Part shown: positions 61,789 through 64,000 of the stretch, piece after piece
Layout of the letters: each line of letters starts with the position of its first letter
How positions within the stretch are numbered: position 1 is the first letter of the stretch
Origin: Flavobacterium branchiicola
Lineage (GTDB): Bacteria > Bacteroidota > Bacteroidia > Flavobacteriales > Flavobacteriaceae
NCBI RefSeq assembly: GCF_018383905.1
Contig: NZ_JAGYWA010000005.1
Location: 186,001-250,000, forward strand
Direction: 5' to 3'
Length of the DNA: 64,000 bases
The notes under the pieces: generated by a model
Database searches by the model: none
Seen by the model: the letters and a program-made list of their open reading frames with translations, nothing else
Told to the model about the DNA's origin: nothing
Position numbers and translations under genes: made by a program

Positions 61789-62406
61789 ATGACTAAAAAC
61801 AAAACATATATTCATTCCTACATCAAAATAGAAAACAACGAAATTGTTCTCAACGGGACTTCTGTATTCAAAATTGAACCAACCGATTTTGCCGATTTTT
61901 CTAAACAAGCATATCGAAATTTCGAAATTCAATATCCAAAGTTTTTCAAAATGGATGCTTTGAGCAAACTGGCTTTTTTAGGATCAGAACTGCTTTTGAG
62001 TCCGATTGTTTCTGAGGAACAGGAAAATAATATTGCTTTGGTTTTGGCCAATAAATCGTCAAGTTTAGATACCGACGTAAAATATCAGGAATCGATTTCA
62101 GACAAAGAAAACTATTTTCCGAGTCCGGCGGTTTTTGTTTATACGTTGCCAAATATTTGTCTGGGCGAAATAAGTATTCGTCATCAGCTGAAAAGTGAAA
62201 ATTCTTTCTTTATATTTGATGCTTTCAACGCTGAATTTATGTCGAACTATTCAGATATTCTCTTAAACACAAACAAAGCCGATATGGTTTTGTGTGGCTG
62301 GACAGAATATTTTGATAATAATTACAAAGCTTTTCTTTGTATTATTAGCAAGGAAGAAAACACAGAATATACAAAAGATACTATCAATACATTATATAAT
62401 AAATAA
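61789..62406 (+). CDS. Half-length beta-ketoacyl-synthase-like protein
   Basis: A 205-residue soluble protein resembling the N-terminal half of ketosynthases from pigment clusters: SKLAFLGSELLLSPIVSEEQ, then PSPAVFVYTLPNICLGEISI (a Cys in the usual nucleophile-helix position, about 123) and FDAFNAEFMSNY. The C-terminal half with the HGT and GH catalytic His residues is absent. It may act as a chain-length or scaffold partner of the KS at 62.8 kb. It lies 2 bp before the ACP gene. Confidence 0.7.
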   Translation: MTKNKTYIHSYIKIENNEIVLNGTSVFKIEPTDFADFSKQAYRNFEIQYPKFFKMDALSKLAFLGSELLLSPIVSEEQENNIALVLANKSSSLDTDVKYQESISDKENYFPSPAVFVYTLPNICLGEISIRHQLKSENSFFIFDAFNAEFMSNYSDILLNTNKADMVLCGWTEYFDNNYKAFLCIISKEENTEYTKDTINTLYNK

Positions 62407-62408
62407 TC

Positions 62409-62666
62409 ATGGAAGCATTAAAAGAAGAATTAAAAAATAAAATCATTACTACTTTAAACCTTGAAGATATTGCAATTGAAGACATTGCTGATAACGATCC
62501 TTTGTTTGGAGACGGTTTAGGTTTAGACTCGATTGATGCACTTGAATTGATCGTGATTCTGGATAAAGATTACGGAATTAAATTAGTTGACCCGAAAGAA
62601 GGAAAAACAATTTTCCAGTCTATCGAAACTATGGCAGCTTATATTAGCGCTAACAGAACTAAATAA
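62409..62666 (+). CDS. Acyl carrier protein (second)
   Basis: An 85-residue acidic carrier protein with the phosphopantetheine Ser in GDGLGLDSIDALELIVILD (about residue 41). It differs clearly from the ACP at 50.6 kb (LGLDSLDYVDLVV), so two carriers probably serve different halves of flexirubin. An 89-bp repeat-filled spacer separates it from the KS. Confidence 0.95.
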   Translation: MEALKEELKNKIITTLNLEDIAIEDIADNDPLFGDGLGLDSIDALELIVILDKDYGIKLVDPKEGKTIFQSIETMAAYISANRTK

Positions 62667-62681
62667 GACTGCTTGGACTGG

Positions 62682-62756
62682 CTTAGATTTTTAGACTTTT
62701 TAGACAAGTCTTTCATCTAAGAAGTCTAAAAATCCAAAAATCTAAGAAGTCTAAAA
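62682..62756. repeat. AGTCTAAAA repeat cluster abutting a ketosynthase start
   Basis: ATCTAAGAAGTCTAAAA occurs at 62715-62731 and again at 62740-62756, where its last base is the A of the KS ATG. An inverted counterpart (TTAGATTTTTAGACTTTTTAG) precedes it. The leader of the KS mRNA would contain these as hairpins. Confidence 0.7.
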
Positions 62757-63955
62757 TGAAAAAAGGTGTTGCAATAACGGGCATGGGAATTATTTCTTCG
62801 ATTGGGAATTCAGTCGAGGAAAATTATATTTCTTTGATCGAAAATAAAATCGGTATTTCCCGTATTGAAAATATTCCGACGGTTCATGCTGATGTTATAA
62901 AAGTTGGTGAAATCAAAAAAACCAATGACGAACTGATTGCTGAATTACAGCTTTCTGAAAATAATAATTTTTCGAGAACCGCTATGATTGGTACTTTGGC
63001 AGCAAAACAAGCTGTTGAAAATGCCGGAATTTCATCAATAAACGAATTCAGAACCGGACTTATTTCAGCCACTAGCGTGGGCGGAATGGATATGACGGAA
63101 AAACATTATTATGATTATTTCGAAAAACCGGAATTGGTAAAATTTATCACTTGTCATGATGGTGGTGATGTAGCGCAAAAAATCGCAGACGAATTAGGTT
63201 TAAAAGGAATCGTTACTACTATAAGTACCGCCTGTTCGTCGGCAGCAAATTCAATTATGTTGGGCGCAAGACTAATCAAAACAGGGAAATTAGATCGAGT
63301 AATTGTGGGCGGAACAGATGCTTTGGCAAAATTCACCATCAACGGATTTAAGACTCTGATGATTTTATCTGACGATTACAACAAACCTTTCGACAATACC
63401 AGAAAAGGTTTAAATCTTGGAGAAGCGGCGGCTTTTTTAGTTTTAGAATCGGATGAAATTGTGGCTAAGCAAAACAAAAAAGTATTAGCAAGAGTTTCCG
63501 GTTACGGAAATGCAAACGATGCTTTTCATCAAACTGCTTCTTCAGAAAATGGAGACGGCGCTTATTTGGCGATGAAAAAAGCTTTTGAAGTTTCGGGTTT
63601 ACAACCTTCTCAAATTGACTATATCAACGTACACGGAACGGCAACTCCAAATAACGATTTATCTGAAGGAAGAGCTTTACTTCGAATTTATGAAAACGAA
63701 AAAGTACCGGATTTCAGTTCTACAAAGCCTTTTACCGGACACACTTTAGCGGCCGCAGCTGCAATTGAAGCCGTATATAGTGTTTTGGCAATTCAGAATA
63801 ATGTGGTTTATCCGAATTTGAATTTCGAAACTCCGATGGAAGAATTTGATCTTCAACCGCAGACTTCCTTAAAAAACAAAAATATCGAACACGTTTTATC
63901 CAATTCTTTTGGTTTTGGAGGAAATTGTTCTACCCTTATATTTTCAAAAAGCTAA
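62756..63955 (+). CDS. Beta-ketoacyl-ACP synthase (FabF-type)
   Basis: A 399-residue condensing enzyme. MKKGVAITGMGIISSIGNSV starts it; nucleophile Cys in TISTACSSAANSIMLGARLI (about 159), His in INVHGTATPNNDLSEG (about 297) and SSTKPFTGHTLAAAAAIEA (about 331), end LSNSFGFGGNCSTLIFSKS. Its stop shares bases with the next ATG (TAATG). Third full KS in the window. Confidence 0.95.
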   Translation: MKKGVAITGMGIISSIGNSVEENYISLIENKIGISRIENIPTVHADVIKVGEIKKTNDELIAELQLSENNNFSRTAMIGTLAAKQAVENAGISSINEFRTGLISATSVGGMDMTEKHYYDYFEKPELVKFITCHDGGDVAQKIADELGLKGIVTTISTACSSAANSIMLGARLIKTGKLDRVIVGGTDALAKFTINGFKTLMILSDDYNKPFDNTRKGLNLGEAAAFLVLESDEIVAKQNKKVLARVSGYGNANDAFHQTASSENGDGAYLAMKKAFEVSGLQPSQIDYINVHGTATPNNDLSEGRALLRIYENEKVPDFSSTKPFTGHTLAAAAAIEAVYSVLAIQNNVVYPNLNFETPMEEFDLQPQTSLKNKNIEHVLSNSFGFGGNCSTLIFSKS

Positions 63956-64000
63956 TGACAAAAAAAACATATATAAATGGAGTAGGCTGTATTTCGACTC
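63955..64000 (+). CDS. Start of a further ketosynthase-like gene (partial)
   Basis: The last 46 bases encode MTKKTYINGVGCIST, which resembles the first strand of beta-ketoacyl synthases (GVGCIST). Translation couples to the previous stop. The gene continues beyond the window, so the pigment cluster does too. Confidence 0.65.
   Translation, partial: MTKKTYINGVGCIST

Overview
The window looks like a chromosome segment of a Flavobacterium (phylum Bacteroidota), close to F. johnsoniae. Evidence: AT-rich DNA, promoters with the Bacteroidota -7 box TAnnTTTG, SusC/SusD pairs, many lipoproteins, and a tyrosine ammonia-lyase that closely resembles the F. johnsoniae enzyme as I recall it. No phage or insertion sequence is visible. 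Small palindromic intergenic repeats are common.

Region 1 (1-6.8 kb) is housekeeping and unassigned: the tail of an unknown gene, a Gfo/Idh/MocA oxidoreductase, rplY (L25/Ctc), prs, tRNA-Leu(CAA), a 594-residue secreted orphan, an OsmC protein and a lipoprotein.

Region 2 (6.9-37.8 kb) is a complete arabinan/L-arabinose system with a galactose cassette inside it. A minus-strand polysaccharide utilisation locus (susC, susD, five GH43 enzymes, one GH51, one GH127) degrades arabinan outside the cytoplasm. araB-araD-araA plus an aldose epimerase convert arabinose to xylulose-5-phosphate, and tkt plus an Fsa/transaldolase-type gene feed it into the pentose phosphate pathway. A Nudix-winged-helix regulator of the AraR type is divergent from susC. 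A palindrome, AARTGT-N7-ACAYTT, recurs upstream of araB, susC, araR, tkt and an SSS-family sugar symporter, so one regulon can be read from the sequence. galM-galK-galT lie divergent from a GntR regulator, with two 10-bp direct repeats between them. A 3' remnant of a second GH51 gene remains next to araB.

Region 3 (37.9-44.3 kb) is an accessory island: an XRE regulator, a decayed effector fragment with an in-frame stop, a lipoprotein and a 1416-residue protein with a PAAR-like (DUF4280) N-terminus and two peptidoglycan-hydrolase-like regions at the C-terminus. I read this as a type VI secretion effector with a candidate periplasmic immunity lipoprotein. A decayed copy of the last codons and terminator of the neighbouring halogenase-like gene lies at the far end, so the island is bracketed by direct repeats.

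Region 4 (44.3 kb to the end) is a flexirubin-type aryl polyene/dialkylresorcinol cluster: a flavin halogenase-like enzyme, tyrosine ammonia-lyase (starter unit), ketoreductase, ketosynthases, two acyl carrier proteins, hotdog dehydratase-like proteins, a thioesterase, an LpxL-like acyltransferase, DarA/DarB, a BtrH-like protein and an ABC exporter. A Fic-domain gene with a small convergent ORF, a lipoprotein gene and a REPIN-like element interrupt it. The cluster continues past the right edge.
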